A stretch of 64,000 nt of DNA from a virus, in IMG/VR virus record IMGVR_UViG_3300019850_000189, positions 62,001 to 126,000 of that record, one strand, 5' to 3'. Positions 38,440-46,583 of this stretch are shown here, one piece after another. Made by a program: the position numbers and the translations under genes. How positions within the stretch are numbered: the first letter of the stretch is position 1; each line of letters opens with the position of its first letter. The notes under the pieces were generated by a model. The model saw only the letters and a program-made list of their open reading frames with translations, was not told where the DNA came from and did not search any database.

Positions 38440-39228
38440 ATGCAGATGCTTTGGGACATATATAATGGAGGACATAATAGAGTTAATGCGAGATATTGCG
38501 AGGGATTTGCGGTATTTCCAAAATATAAATATCGCTTAAGGAAATTATCCATGGAAACTAAAGGAAATGAGCATTTACCGGATTACTTAGATGATAAGAC
38601 GCCATTTTTAACCTTAGTGAGGTGGAAATTAGAAAACATATGGTATTCTTTGAATAATGTTAAATGGTTTTTTCAGAAGGTTTTTAGAACTTATCACGCT
38701 TCTGATAGCGATTTATGGGGATTATATGAACACCTGGCTCCAATAATTTTGAAAAAATTAAAAGCCTTTAGATCATATCCGCTATCTGGATACCCTACGG
38801 ATTTTTCTGAATACGCAGAGAACGAATGGAAATCTAAAGATGAGTATGATAAGGCGAAAGCTGATGGCCAGTTTGTCGGTGGCGAGATGGAAGCGTGGCT
38901 AGCCACTCTTGACAAAATGATCTTTGCGTTCGAATTTATTATTATGCACGACCATCGTAATGAAAAGAAGCGCCAGAAACTTTTTGACAAATATGGACTC
39001 AAAGACCCTAATGCCATGATACCAGAAAATAAACATGTTAGTTATATTTATAGAACCAGTGATGGCACAACAACTTTTTTGAACCGGGCCCCAGAGGAAG
39101 AAAAAGATAAGACATATTTGGGCGAGAATGTTTTTTACTACAATGTGGATCTTGAACAACAGTATTGGGATAGAGTTCAAAAGGGACTTCACCTATTCGC
39201 CAAATACTTTCTGGGTCTTTGGGATTAA
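38440..39228 (+). CDS. Hypothetical protein, about 262 aa
   Basis: Start uncertain: 38440 or 38446 (no strong SD); an ACATATATA word lies at 38456. Contains LATLDKMIFAFEFIIMHD and many Trp/Tyr. Resembles phage proteins of unknown role that describe a GGH-containing N-terminus. Unknown. Confidence 0.6.
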   Translation: MQMLWDIYNGGHNRVNARYCEGFAVFPKYKYRLRKLSMETKGNEHLPDYLDDKTPFLTLVRWKLENIWYSLNNVKWFFQKVFRTYHASDSDLWGLYEHLAPIILKKLKAFRSYPLSGYPTDFSEYAENEWKSKDEYDKAKADGQFVGGEMEAWLATLDKMIFAFEFIIMHDHRNEKKRQKLFDKYGLKDPNAMIPENKHVSYIYRTSDGTTTFLNRAPEEEKDKTYLGENVFYYNVDLEQQYWDRVQKGLHLFAKYFLGLWD

Positions 39229-39236
39229 ATATATAA

Positions 39237-39308
39237 GCCCGCGTAGCCCAACGGAGAAGGCTGCAGTCTTCTAAACTGCAGATGGTGGTTCAATTCCACC
39301 CGCGGGCG
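39237..39308 (+). tRNA. tRNA-Arg (TCT)
   Basis: Acceptor GCCCGCG/CGCGGGC, stem GCAGT/ACTGC, loop CTTCTAA, discriminator G. Confidence 0.93.
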
Positions 39309-39350
39309 CTCGGCCAGTTGGCCGGAAATTTATTTGGAGGTTTAAGTTTT

Positions 39351-39551
39351 ATGCAGGAAGGTTACGTGAAATGGTTTGATGAAAAGAAGGGATTTGGCTT
39401 CATTAGCAGAGATGATGGCGATGATCTTTTCGTTCATTATTCCGAAATTCAGAATGAAGGATTTAAAACATTAGCCGAGAATCAAAAAGTTTCTTTTGAA
39501 ATAAAAGAAGGTCCTAAAGGTTTGCAAGCTTCAAATGTAAAAATTCTTTAA
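39351..39551 (+). CDS. csp: Cold-shock domain protein
   Basis: 66 aa, ATG 39351 with TTGGAGG upstream. RNP1 KGFGFI and RNP2 DLFVHYSEI are intact; [12 protein letters not shown] start is classic CspA family. An RNA chaperone binding single strands; could keep phage mRNA or the structured RNAs accessible. Followed by a perfect terminator. Confidence 0.95.
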   Translation: MQEGYVKWFDEKKGFGFISRDDGDDLFVHYSEIQNEGFKTLAENQKVSFEIKEGPKGLQASNVKIL

Positions 39552-39555
39552 TCGA

Positions 39556-39587
39556 AAAGATGGCCCCAATATTGGGGCCATCTTTTT
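39556..39587 (+). terminator. Rho-independent terminator
   Basis: AAAGATGGCCCCAAT and ATTGGGGCCATCTTT, a 15-bp uninterrupted stem then T run; the strongest in the window and nearly symmetric, so it may work both ways. Confidence 0.95.
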
Positions 39588-39602
39588 TAAATGGAAATAA
39601 TC

Positions 39603-39821
39603 ATGAAATTTAATTTAGGTGATGAATTGAAAATTAAAGCTATAAGAGAAAAAAACAACCAACTCAAAAGCCAGATTTTATCCGCTTCAACTTCGGAGCT
39701 GCCTTTGGAAATTGCGCATATCTTTAAGTTCCTGGAGAATATTAATGAACAAGTTAGAGAATTATTAGAATTACTCAAAAAAGCTAATTCAAATGGCATG
39801 AGCCATATGAAATCAGATTGA
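39603..39821 (+). CDS. Coiled-coil protein, 72 aa
   Basis: ATG 39603 or 39591. Heptad-rich (FLENINEQVRELLELLKKA). Ends directly before the tRNA. Unknown. Confidence 0.6.
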   Translation: MKFNLGDELKIKAIREKNNQLKSQILSASTSELPLEIAHIFKFLENINEQVRELLELLKKANSNGMSHMKSD

Positions 39822-39894
39822 GCTCCTGTAGTCTAGCTGGAAAAAATGCGGGTTTCCTAAACCTGATCCGCGGGTTCGAATCCCGCCAGGAGCA
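39822..39894 (+). tRNA. tRNA-Arg (CCT)
   Basis: Acceptor GCTCCTG/CAGGAGC, stem CGGGT/ACCTG, loop TTCCTAA, T-arm GCGGG-TTCGAAT-CCCGC. Confidence 0.92.
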
Positions 39895-39930
39895 AATTAA
39901 TTTAATATAAAATATTTTAGGGGAGTTATT

Positions 39931-40848
39931 ATGCATGTTTTTTATCACTGCAGAGATCTTGACGGGCGTTGTTCCGGCGCAATCGCCAGATACTATCATG
40001 AGAATACAAAAAAAAATAGTAAAGTTGTAATGCACCCATTTGATTATGGATATTCATTTCCATTTGATGAAATAACTGACGGCGAGAAAGTATGGATGCT
40101 TGATGTATCTACCAATCCATATGATATAATGTTAGAAATTAATAATAGATATGATCTCACGGTTATAGATCATCATGCATCATTTATAAATTCTGGAATC
40201 CCTGAGAAATTAAATGGAAAGTTTGAAATCGGCAAGGCTGCCTGCGAACTTACTTGGAAGCACTGTTATGGTTATGGTTCTGGGATGCCAAGATTGGTTC
40301 ACTTATTAGGACGCTATGATGTCTGGGATAAATCAGATCTAGATATTTGGAACAAATACATTCTTCCAACACAGATGGGCGTACAACTGAAAAATGTGGA
40401 TCCAAAAGATGGTTTCGAATTCTGGAAGATGTATTTTGATGATCATTTTGGAACAGGCGACACGGGTATTGTTGAAACTACGATAAATAAACAGGGTTCT
40501 ATTGTTTTAGCTTATCAATATCAAATGGACAAAAAAAATGTGAATCTGAATTCTTTCGCTGCTAAGTTTTTAGATTTTAATGCCATATGTTTAAACTCGG
40601 CGCGTTCCAATTCACAAGTTTTCGAATCCGTATGGGATCCTAATAAATATGATCTTATGTTTTTCTGGAGTAGCGTAAAGGGAGAAAGATACACATGCTC
40701 TATAATTACCGATAAACCCAATATAGATGTCAGTAAGATAGCAAGTGCCTTCGGCGGAGGTGGCCACAAGCAGGCGGCAGGATTCCAATGCAAAAATGTA
40801 GTGATTTCTTCAGAATCAGAAGGTAAAAGAATTATCATAAATATGTAA
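39931..40848 (+). CDS. DHH-family phosphoesterase (nanoRNase-like)
   Basis: 305 aa, RBS GGGGAG. DHH motifs: HCRDLDGRCSGAI (about 7-19), LDVST, VIDHHAS (about 74-80), and the DHHA1 GGGGHKQAAGF near 275. Expected to degrade short oligonucleotides or cyclic dinucleotide products such as pGpG; that would fit downstream of an HD-GYP enzyme. Substrate is inference. Confidence 0.88.
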   Translation: MHVFYHCRDLDGRCSGAIARYYHENTKKNSKVVMHPFDYGYSFPFDEITDGEKVWMLDVSTNPYDIMLEINNRYDLTVIDHHASFINSGIPEKLNGKFEIGKAACELTWKHCYGYGSGMPRLVHLLGRYDVWDKSDLDIWNKYILPTQMGVQLKNVDPKDGFEFWKMYFDDHFGTGDTGIVETTINKQGSIVLAYQYQMDKKNVNLNSFAAKFLDFNAICLNSARSNSQVFESVWDPNKYDLMFFWSSVKGERYTCSIITDKPNIDVSKIASAFGGGGHKQAAGFQCKNVVISSESEGKRIIINM

Positions 40849-40937
40849 TATATATATTATTAAACCACCAAGAATACCAAGATAAACTTTCTATCCCTTA
40901 AAGTAAACAATGCTTACTTTAAAAAGTAGGGTGGTGT

Positions 40938-41024
40938 ATGGCAAAAACCATTAGCGCGAAAAATAAAAGACAAGAATTTTTCTGTAAATATTGTGGTGGC
41001 AAAATAGATGTCTTCGCAGAATAA
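40938..41024 (+). CDS. Cys-containing miniprotein, 28 aa
   Basis: MAKTISAKNKRQEFFCKYCG, a half zinc ribbon. RBS GGGTGGTGT. The 90 bases upstream hold a TAAAGTAA/TTACTTTA hairpin. Confidence 0.4.
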   Translation: MAKTISAKNKRQEFFCKYCGGKIDVFAE

Positions 41025-41057
41025 AAAAAAACATATAGAAGTCAAAGGGAGTGGTAA

Positions 41058-41303
41058 ATGAGTTGGACAGTTATGTGGCGTGATATATTCACACCTATTG
41101 TTTTAGTCGGTCTCTTTTCTATGAATTTTATTACTTTATTCATAGCTATTCGTCGAGAGAAAAGGGATACCAAAAGAAACAGAGAAAATATAGTAAGAAA
41201 CGCGAAGCAAATTGCGAGAAATTACAAATTGTTAAAAGAAGCTTCGCGTGGCCACGCAGCACTAGAAAAAAAGCAGTTAAAACAAAACCTTCCTATGAAT
41301 TAG
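41058..41303 (+). CDS. Single-span membrane protein, 81 aa
   Basis: RBS GGGAGTGGTAA. Helix IVLVGLFSMNFITLFIAI (about 14-31), then a strongly basic cytoplasmic coiled segment. Holin-like accessory or membrane adaptor are possible; unknown. Confidence 0.65.
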   Translation: MSWTVMWRDIFTPIVLVGLFSMNFITLFIAIRREKRDTKRNRENIVRNAKQIARNYKLLKEASRGHAALEKKQLKQNLPMN

Positions 41304-41381
41304 CATCGGAAATTTATCTGAAAAACGGACGTTAAAAAGCTGAGTAAGAACTTAAACAACATTTTGCTCAAAGATAACTGT

Positions 41382-41696
41382 ATGAAGCTAAAGATGGGTG
41401 ATATAGTAATAAAACAAATGAGCAGTCCGAAAGGCCGTAATATTTATGTGTTTATAAAAAAGGAACATAATTCTCCTTTCTCCAAGGTATTCTATATCGG
41501 AGATACTCTATTTAAAACAGATGAATCGAGTGCTATTATATTTAAAAGGCCCAGTGACATAAAATATTTTAGTATTATACTACATAGTTTTTGGAAACCA
41601 ACTCCAGAGGAATTAGCTGAATTATTCCATGGAAAATCGTTATTGGTACCAAAGCAGACTATTGTTAAAATTATGACGCAATTAGATGAATTCTAA
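41382..41696 (+). CDS. Hypothetical protein, 104 aa
   Basis: MKLKMGDIVIKQMSSPKGRN start (41382 preferred; 41364 possible). Beta-rich 'GDxxI' start resembles 45745 and 55196, suggesting a common SH3-like fold. Unknown. Confidence 0.6.
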   Translation: MKLKMGDIVIKQMSSPKGRNIYVFIKKEHNSPFSKVFYIGDTLFKTDESSAIIFKRPSDIKYFSIILHSFWKPTPEELAELFHGKSLLVPKQTIVKIMTQLDEF

Positions 41697-41716
41697 TATG
41701 TTAAGAAGTGTTTAAA

Positions 41717-41977
41717 ATGAATTTTAATAATGCCTTAGAAGAATCTTCATGGGTTCAAGGAGTTACCACATCATCAACTTCTCCACCAAGGGGTATTTTT
41801 TCTAAAAGTGCTGAAGAGGTTGCCAAGGTTATGACAAAAAAAAGTATTAGCCCGAAAGGTCCTGGATCTGCCATTAAAATGATTCAGTATTTTATTAATA
41901 GAGCCGGCAAAAAATTAAGCGCAAAAAGAAAACGAGAATTAGAAAAAGCTAAAAAGATAATTCAGACAAAATCATGA
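41717..41977 (+). CDS. DUF3175-like protein
   Basis: 86 aa. SSWVQGVTTSSTSPPRGIFS, KGPGSAIKMIQYFINRAGK and LEKAK match the DUF3175 pattern as I know it. Function unknown; Lys-rich helical end. Confidence 0.75.
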   Translation: MNFNNALEESSWVQGVTTSSTSPPRGIFSKSAEEVAKVMTKKSISPKGPGSAIKMIQYFINRAGKKLSAKRKRELEKAKKIIQTKS

Positions 41978-42052
41978 TACATATATATAACCGTGATAAT
42001 TCTTACGGTATATGATGGGGGACACAATGACATAGTCAGCAAGAGGACCTTG

Positions 42053-42096
42053 AATATCTCCTGTTTGCCAACCTAAATTAAACAATAGGAGATATT
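42053..42096 (+). promoter_or_regulatory. RBS-sequestering hairpin
   Basis: AATATCTCCT (42053-42062) is perfectly complementary to AGGAGATATT (42087-42096), which contains the Shine-Dalgarno of the gene at 42100. Loop 24 nt. Folding would hide the RBS, so translation is probably controlled by ligand, protein, temperature or an antisense factor. An ACATATATA motif at 41979 would start the leader. Confidence 0.65.
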
Positions 42097-42099
42097 AAA

Positions 42100-42570
42100 A
42101 TGACGAAAGAAAAATATTTAGAAATTAAGCAGGAACTTAAAAACCTCGCAAAAAAAATCAAAAAAACAAAACCAATCTTTAGGCGAGCTCAGAGAGATTT
42201 TTCACTGTTCCAGAATGTCAATGGCACATATGCGCAGCTGATGAATTCTGGCAAATGGTCTAGAATAAGAGATGAATATCGTGAACTTGAAGATGCTCCC
42301 AGTGAAACAAATCTCAAACATTACCAATTTGTATATAGGCATAAACACATTGCATACTGTTTATTGCGAGGAAGAACTCGCGATGAGATTGAACGGCCTA
42401 GCAATAGCAATAGCAATATGCCATCTGAGTATGAGATCATGATGATCCTTAAAAAATGGGGTGTCAGCACAAAGCAGACAAATGGTCGCAACATTATTGA
42501 TTGGGCAAAGGAAGAATTTGTTCCAAAGAGAGCAAGAAGATCAGTCGCGAAAGAGGCCTTGAAAGTATGA
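42100..42570 (+). CDS. Hypothetical protein, 156 aa
   Basis: RBS AGGAGATATT is in the hairpin above. Basic, helical; no domain recognised. Overlaps the next start (ATGA). Translation of both genes could depend on the hairpin. Confidence 0.7.
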   Translation: MTKEKYLEIKQELKNLAKKIKKTKPIFRRAQRDFSLFQNVNGTYAQLMNSGKWSRIRDEYRELEDAPSETNLKHYQFVYRHKHIAYCLLRGRTRDEIERPSNSNSNMPSEYEIMMILKKWGVSTKQTNGRNIIDWAKEEFVPKRARRSVAKEALKV

Positions 42571-43136
42571 AGGTAAAAGATTTCATAGCTATGCTCCAGA
42601 AAGAGAACCTTGAGGATCACGTCAGGGTTCCCGGTGGGGCTGTGCTTTTTGCCGAGTCGAAGCCAGGATATTGGGATGGCGCTTACAGCTATCGCGATGG
42701 CGAGAATTTTGTTATCTCCACACGTGGGTCAAAGGTTGATATTATTACTCAAGATGCTGATGATTTTATTTGGGAAAATGATGGCGATTATTCAAAGATT
42801 ATTTTGGATTTTCATGGTTATAGCGGAGAAACATTAAAACGTCACATAAAGAAATATAAGGATAAATTTGAAGAAACAGCTCAGCAAGTTAAGCAATTTC
42901 ATCAGCGTTCTTTAGAATCACATTTCTATGCTGTGGCAAAGAAGCTGAAAGAAGGTTGGAAAATCCGTGAGGATAAGAATGAAAAATCACGGTCAAAAAT
43001 GACTATGTCTTATGTTAAAGATGGAAAGAAAGACAAAAGAATGTGTATGGGTGATTGCCAAACTGTGCACAAAAGTGGCTTATTTGTGTCTTATGATGAA
43101 GGTAAAAGATACAGGTATTGGAAAATAGCCGCATAA
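42567..43136 (+). CDS. Hypothetical protein, 189 aa
   Basis: MKVKDFIAMLQKENLEDHVR start at the ATGA overlap; 'KVKDFIxxLxKxxxDxxV' is common at the start of phage proteins. C-terminal 60 residues are basic. Unknown. Confidence 0.7.
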   Translation: MKVKDFIAMLQKENLEDHVRVPGGAVLFAESKPGYWDGAYSYRDGENFVISTRGSKVDIITQDADDFIWENDGDYSKIILDFHGYSGETLKRHIKKYKDKFEETAQQVKQFHQRSLESHFYAVAKKLKEGWKIREDKNEKSRSKMTMSYVKDGKKDKRMCMGDCQTVHKSGLFVSYDEGKRYRYWKIAA

Positions 43137-43148
43137 AGCGCGCTGTGT

Positions 43149-43220
43149 GTGCCCGTAGCTCAGTTGGTGTAGCTGGAGGCTCTAACCCTTCGTGTGTGGG
43201 TTCGAATCCCACCGGGCACT
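43149..43220 (+). tRNA. Suppressor-type tRNA (CTA, reads UAG)
   Basis: Acceptor GTGCCCG/CGGGCAC, stem GGAGG/CCTTC, loop CTCTAAC with U33, T-arm GTGGG-TTCGAAT-CCCAC, discriminator T. All arms canonical, so it looks functional. The amino acid is not clear; it does not resemble the two Gln tRNAs here. Confidence 0.88.
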
Positions 43221-43229
43221 AATATTCAC

Positions 43230-43258
43230 TTTACAATATGTAAGATATATATTATAAT
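43230..43258 (+). promoter_or_regulatory. Promoter TTTACA-N17-TATAAT
   Basis: -10 at 43253; RBS and ATG of 43277 follow. Confidence 0.7.
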
Positions 43259-43276
43259 AAGAGTAGGAGAAAACAG

Positions 43277-43687
43277 ATGGGCAACTGGTCAACTTTCATT
43301 ATTAATAGTTATGGCAAGGTTACCGATAAAATCAAATTTAAAAACATGCGCGTAGAGTTTAATAGGGGACATCTTGTTTTTCATGAGAATAGCATAAAGA
43401 GAACTAATTTGGCTGTGAATGAAGGTATGCTATCTTACAGGGATTTGATTATATTAGTCAGAAGATATGGACAATGTTCCTTCTTTACTCTATGGAGCAA
43501 TAATAGAGGCGTTGTTGGCATCAATCGTCGCAATATAGATGATGATATACGTAAAAAAGATATATCGCAGCTCAAAAAGTTCCTTAATACTTACAAGGAT
43601 AACATTCCTGAAAATTTGTCTGAAATAGATGTGGTCGGGGTATATAAGGCTTATATTAAAAGGAAAAAAAGTGCAGATAATAGATAA
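43277..43687 (+). CDS. Hypothetical protein, 136 aa
   Basis: RBS AGGAG. Alpha/beta with basic C-terminus (YIKRKKSADNR). Overlaps a GTG-started frame downstream. Unknown. Confidence 0.65.
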   Translation: MGNWSTFIINSYGKVTDKIKFKNMRVEFNRGHLVFHENSIKRTNLAVNEGMLSYRDLIILVRRYGQCSFFTLWSNNRGVVGINRRNIDDDIRKKDISQLKKFLNTYKDNIPENLSEIDVVGVYKAYIKRKKSADNR

Positions 43688-43994
43688 AATCGTTGACAGA
43701 ATGTGGGATTATATTGTGTCGCGTCCTATGGAGCGCAGCTTAAAATATATGGATGAACACCGCGGTGGGAAACAGAATCTAAAAGTTCAATCTAATTGTG
43801 ATAAATTGGCTTCCATGGGACTGGGTATGGATACATATATTGGGCTTCAGGCTAAAGCCCAGGCTAAAGCCGAATCAATTATAGGCAATATGAGCAATAG
43901 TAAGCTATTTAAATTTTACTTTACTTTATTTTTTCATTTTTATAGGATTCTAGCCTGGTTCAAGAGACCATTCTTTCTGTTTGAGATATTTTAA
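43671..43994 (+). CDS. Hypothetical protein with hydrophobic C-terminus, about 107 aa
   Basis: GTG 43671 chosen after AGGAAAAAAA; overlaps the upstream stop. Last 30 residues (FKFYFTLFFHFYRILAWF...) form a membrane helix. Convergent with the leftward genes. Confidence 0.5.
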   Translation: MQIIDKIVDRMWDYIVSRPMERSLKYMDEHRGGKQNLKVQSNCDKLASMGLGMDTYIGLQAKAQAKAESIIGNMSNSKLFKFYFTLFFHFYRILAWFKRPFFLFEIF

Positions 43995-44377
43995 GCCTCT
44001 TGGTAAAATGGCCTTGATTTCCTCTTAGCAGCACCTTTCATTTTTAAACCTATTTCTCTTTTCTGTCGGTTCATTTCTTTTTCATATTCCACCTTTCCCA
44101 TGTAGCTGGAAAATGTTCTGTCGGCAGCTGCCTGTATTTTTTGAGCAGATGGATCATCCTCACTCATACCGGCATTTGTCAGCCTTGATATAACTTGATT
44201 ACCAGAAAGTGGTTTCCCAGTTGCATCATCTCTAACAACTCCTATAAGTCTGACAAGAGCGTCTATACCGACTGGAATTCTTTTGGATTTCCATAGAGAA
44301 ACAACTTGACTTATTTTAGATTCATTAAGTCTCACAATTTCAGAGACTATTTCATTTAATTTCATATTTTTATCCAT
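43991..44377 (-). CDS. Hypothetical protein, 128 aa
   Basis: Starts MDKNMKLNEIVSEIVRLNES. Similar amphipathic starts occur in phage virion or tape-associated small proteins. Basic C-terminus. Overlaps its upstream neighbour by 16 bases. Unknown. Confidence 0.65.
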   Translation of the reverse strand: MDKNMKLNEIVSEIVRLNESKISQVVSLWKSKRIPVGIDALVRLIGVVRDDATGKPLSGNQVISRLTNAGMSEDDPSAQKIQAAADRTFSSYMGKVEYEKEMNRQKREIGLKMKGAAKRKSRPFYQEA

Positions 44378-44727
44378 CCCTTGAAGACTTCAATTATAGC
44401 ATTTTGTTTATTGTATGATGTCACGCCATTTTCACCTATAAAAACCCAGTCGCTTCTATCAATTAAATTGCGCATCAAATAGAAATTAGGACCTTTCGGA
44501 TGTTTGAACTGCATAATCTTTTCATAAGGAAATTCATGCCTGGGCAGTTTATTTTTTGCTTCTTCGGAATATCTCTCTATATCAACACGAAGATCTTTTG
44601 GCACCTTTTGCCATTTTTCATGAGGAATGTAATATGTCTCTTCTGGAACACCCAAGAAGATTGTGTCATATACCCAGTCATCATTTACTATTTGATATAT
44701 TTGTGGTCCTGTTTTATTTGATTTCAT
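44362..44727 (-). CDS. Paralog family protein A, 121 aa
   Basis: Shares with 44955 and 45292 the layout: short beta start, IF segment, K(V/I)Pxx helix, Fx(H)P, then SDWVFIGENGV and a final K-AI helix. No known family. Confidence 0.65.
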   Translation of the reverse strand: MKSNKTGPQIYQIVNDDWVYDTIFLGVPEETYYIPHEKWQKVPKDLRVDIERYSEEAKNKLPRHEFPYEKIMQFKHPKGPNFYLMRNLIDRSDWVFIGENGVTSYNKQNAIIEVFKGWIKI

Positions 44728-44763
44728 ATTTTATCCGCATCGACAATTCGCCACTTTTTTCGA

Positions 44764-44958
44764 TTATTCTATTTCCTTAATTATCTTAGTTTTGGCAGCA
44801 CTTTTGACGGCCTTTATTCCATTTAAACATGCTTGATACGAATTATATGATTCTCCAATAGCCACTATCTCATGATTAGTAGCCTTGAGGCGAAATCTCC
44901 ACTTTTTATTTTTATCTCGGATTATTTCGAAATAGCCTTTTCTTCTTCTAAGTTTCAT
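44764..44958 (-). CDS. YegP/DUF1508-like protein
   Basis: 64 aa. GYFEIIRDKNKKWRFRLKAT, GESYNSYQACLNGIKAVK matches the DUF1508 repeat (one copy). Small beta-alpha fold; role unknown. Stop overlaps the start region of 44955's end. Confidence 0.8.
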   Translation of the reverse strand: MKLRRRKGYFEIIRDKNKKWRFRLKATNHEIVAIGESYNSYQACLNGIKAVKSAAKTKIIKEIE

Positions 44959-45302
44959 TTATATCCTCTTTTGAATGTATAAATCATAGCGTCTTTTTTA
45001 TTTTTCGTTGTCAAACCCTCAAAACCGATAAAAACCCATTCGGAAGGGTCTAATAACTCCTGTAAGAGCGCGATGTATACATCATACTTTTCTACACTCG
45101 AAGGGTGTTTGAATTTAGTCACTAATCTATAAGGTCTATATTTTTTCCCGTGTTTTCGAGCACAGCTTTTTGATGCTTGAGAGATTAATGTTTTAAGCGG
45201 CTCAGATAATTTGTCAACAATGTGCTTAAGGTAGTCCCCGCAGAAAATGTTGCTGTATGTAAATCCAGGTTTTTCTATATAATATATTTTATCATAGTCC
45301 AT
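44955..45302 (-). CDS. Paralog family protein B, 115 aa
   Basis: YSNIF, KHPSSVEKYDVYIALLQELL and SEWVFIGFEGLTT parallel proteins A and C. Overlaps protein C by 11 bases. Confidence 0.65.
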   Translation of the reverse strand: MDYDKIYYIEKPGFTYSNIFCGDYLKHIVDKLSEPLKTLISQASKSCARKHGKKYRPYRLVTKFKHPSSVEKYDVYIALLQELLDPSEWVFIGFEGLTTKNKKDAMIYTFKRGYK

Positions 45303-45642
45303 GATGTCTGCCCTCTATCAGCTTTTGTATAGCATAAGGTTTTGTTACTGCTTTTACGCCACTTGCACCAACAAAAACCCAATCAGAGGCATCAAAGAGA
45401 CTTTGTAATAATATAACTTTTACAGATTCATGTTCCTTAAAGTGATTAAAACTAATTATTTTTACATAGGGAACATCCAGCGAGCCCATGCGGCTTTGGT
45501 CTGTTTTGCCGGCACGAATAATAGATGATTTAAGCTTCTCTGGAATTTTATCGAGGATGCTTTTAATGAGAGCAAGACTATGGAAAATTATATCGTAAGT
45601 ACTGCCAGTATTTGTTATAAAATATATTCTTTGCATTATCAA
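45292..45642 (-). CDS. Paralog family protein C, 116 aa
   Basis: YDIIF, KIPEKLKSSI, SDWVFVGASGVKAV. First gene of this leftward operon. Bases 45643-45744 hold the divergent control region. Confidence 0.65.
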   Translation of the reverse strand: MIMQRIYFITNTGSTYDIIFHSLALIKSILDKIPEKLKSSIIRAGKTDQSRMGSLDVPYVKIISFNHFKEHESVKVILLQSLFDASDWVFVGASGVKAVTKPYAIQKLIEGRHHGL

Positions 45643-45744
45643 TTTATCTTTGGAATTACACCAATATATTTTAATGTTTGCGAAAGATAATGTAACGAAG
45701 TCATGGTCTCATAATTGATTTTTCGAAGGCGCGGGAGCAATTAA

Positions 45745-46044
45745 ATGGGGTTCGAAATTGGAGATTTACTTATTCAAGGGGATGAGAGTCGTCCACCAGG
45801 TTCTTCTAGAGCTATACTTTTTGTTATCCGTAAAGCAGGAAGATTTAAACCGTCTTTTTTGATACTTGGAAGGTTTATTTACGATCAATATCTTAAAAAA
45901 AGTGCTATAATTTACAAACGATATCAAGACCTTTATAATACCAATGATATAAAAAAGATAACTCCAGGTGAGAGGAAACTTATTTATAAGGCAATGTCCA
46001 AAAAACCGCAATTTAAAAGAAAAATTATAGATTTTCTATTTTAA
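45745..46044 (+). CDS. Hypothetical protein, 99 aa
   Basis: MGFEIGDLLIQGDESRPPGS, beta-rich start like 41382, basic helical end. RBS GCGGGAGC. Unknown. Confidence 0.6.
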   Translation: MGFEIGDLLIQGDESRPPGSSRAILFVIRKAGRFKPSFLILGRFIYDQYLKKSAIIYKRYQDLYNTNDIKKITPGERKLIYKAMSKKPQFKRKIIDFLF

Positions 46045-46174
46045 GAGTAAGTAGTGAATAAGTGGATGGATGCTATGATATTATTTATTCCTGGTTTCCG
46101 AAAAAGCACAAAATGAGATTTTATAAAAGTATTTAATATTTATCTCAAAGATAAGACATAGATATATATCGTAG

Positions 46175-46519
46175 GGGGGTGAATTGGCTTCGACAGAGAG
46201 TAACTGACACTAAAATTTATGCCAAGGTTCGCCAGGCCTTGTAAAACAGGGCGACTTATTAAAATAAATGCTGATGAAAATTTAGCACTTGCCGCTTAAT
46301 TAGCGGCTGTTCTTCTATTATTTGTTTTTGGTAGTAGAAAGAGCATCAGAAACAAAAACTCGTCAACTTACTCAAACTTGTAGGTAAGATGATTAAATTA
46401 TCCAAGATATTCTTTCTTTGGTCGCTTGAGAACCAAGATAGAAGAAAATAATCTCAAGATAAGCATATAAAAAGTAGTGGATTTCTCTCTGGACTCCGGA
46501 TCGTTACCGGACACCTCCA
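46175..46519 (+). ncRNA. ssrA: tmRNA
   Basis: 345 nt. Acceptor GGGGGTG/CACCTCC closes the molecule; T-arm TCCGG-ATCGTTA-CCGGA. The 5' part reads GAATTGGCTTCGACAG as in bacterial tmRNAs. A tag frame at 46270-46299 encodes ADENLALAA then TAA, with the stop inside hairpin GCCGCTTAATTAGCGGC, as in E. coli. The tag end LALAA should be read by ClpXP. The resume codon may be one or more codons upstream (AAT at 46267). Rescues stalled ribosomes. Confidence 0.95.
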
Positions 46520-46583
46520 TATTATTAACCATTATAGGAGAATATTATAAAGTGTATGCTTCAGCCTGTTCCCAGGGGTATTA

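Noticed and set aside
40898-40920. Terminator TAAAGTAA...TTACTTTA
   Set aside because: The stem is weak and A/T only, and no T run follows.
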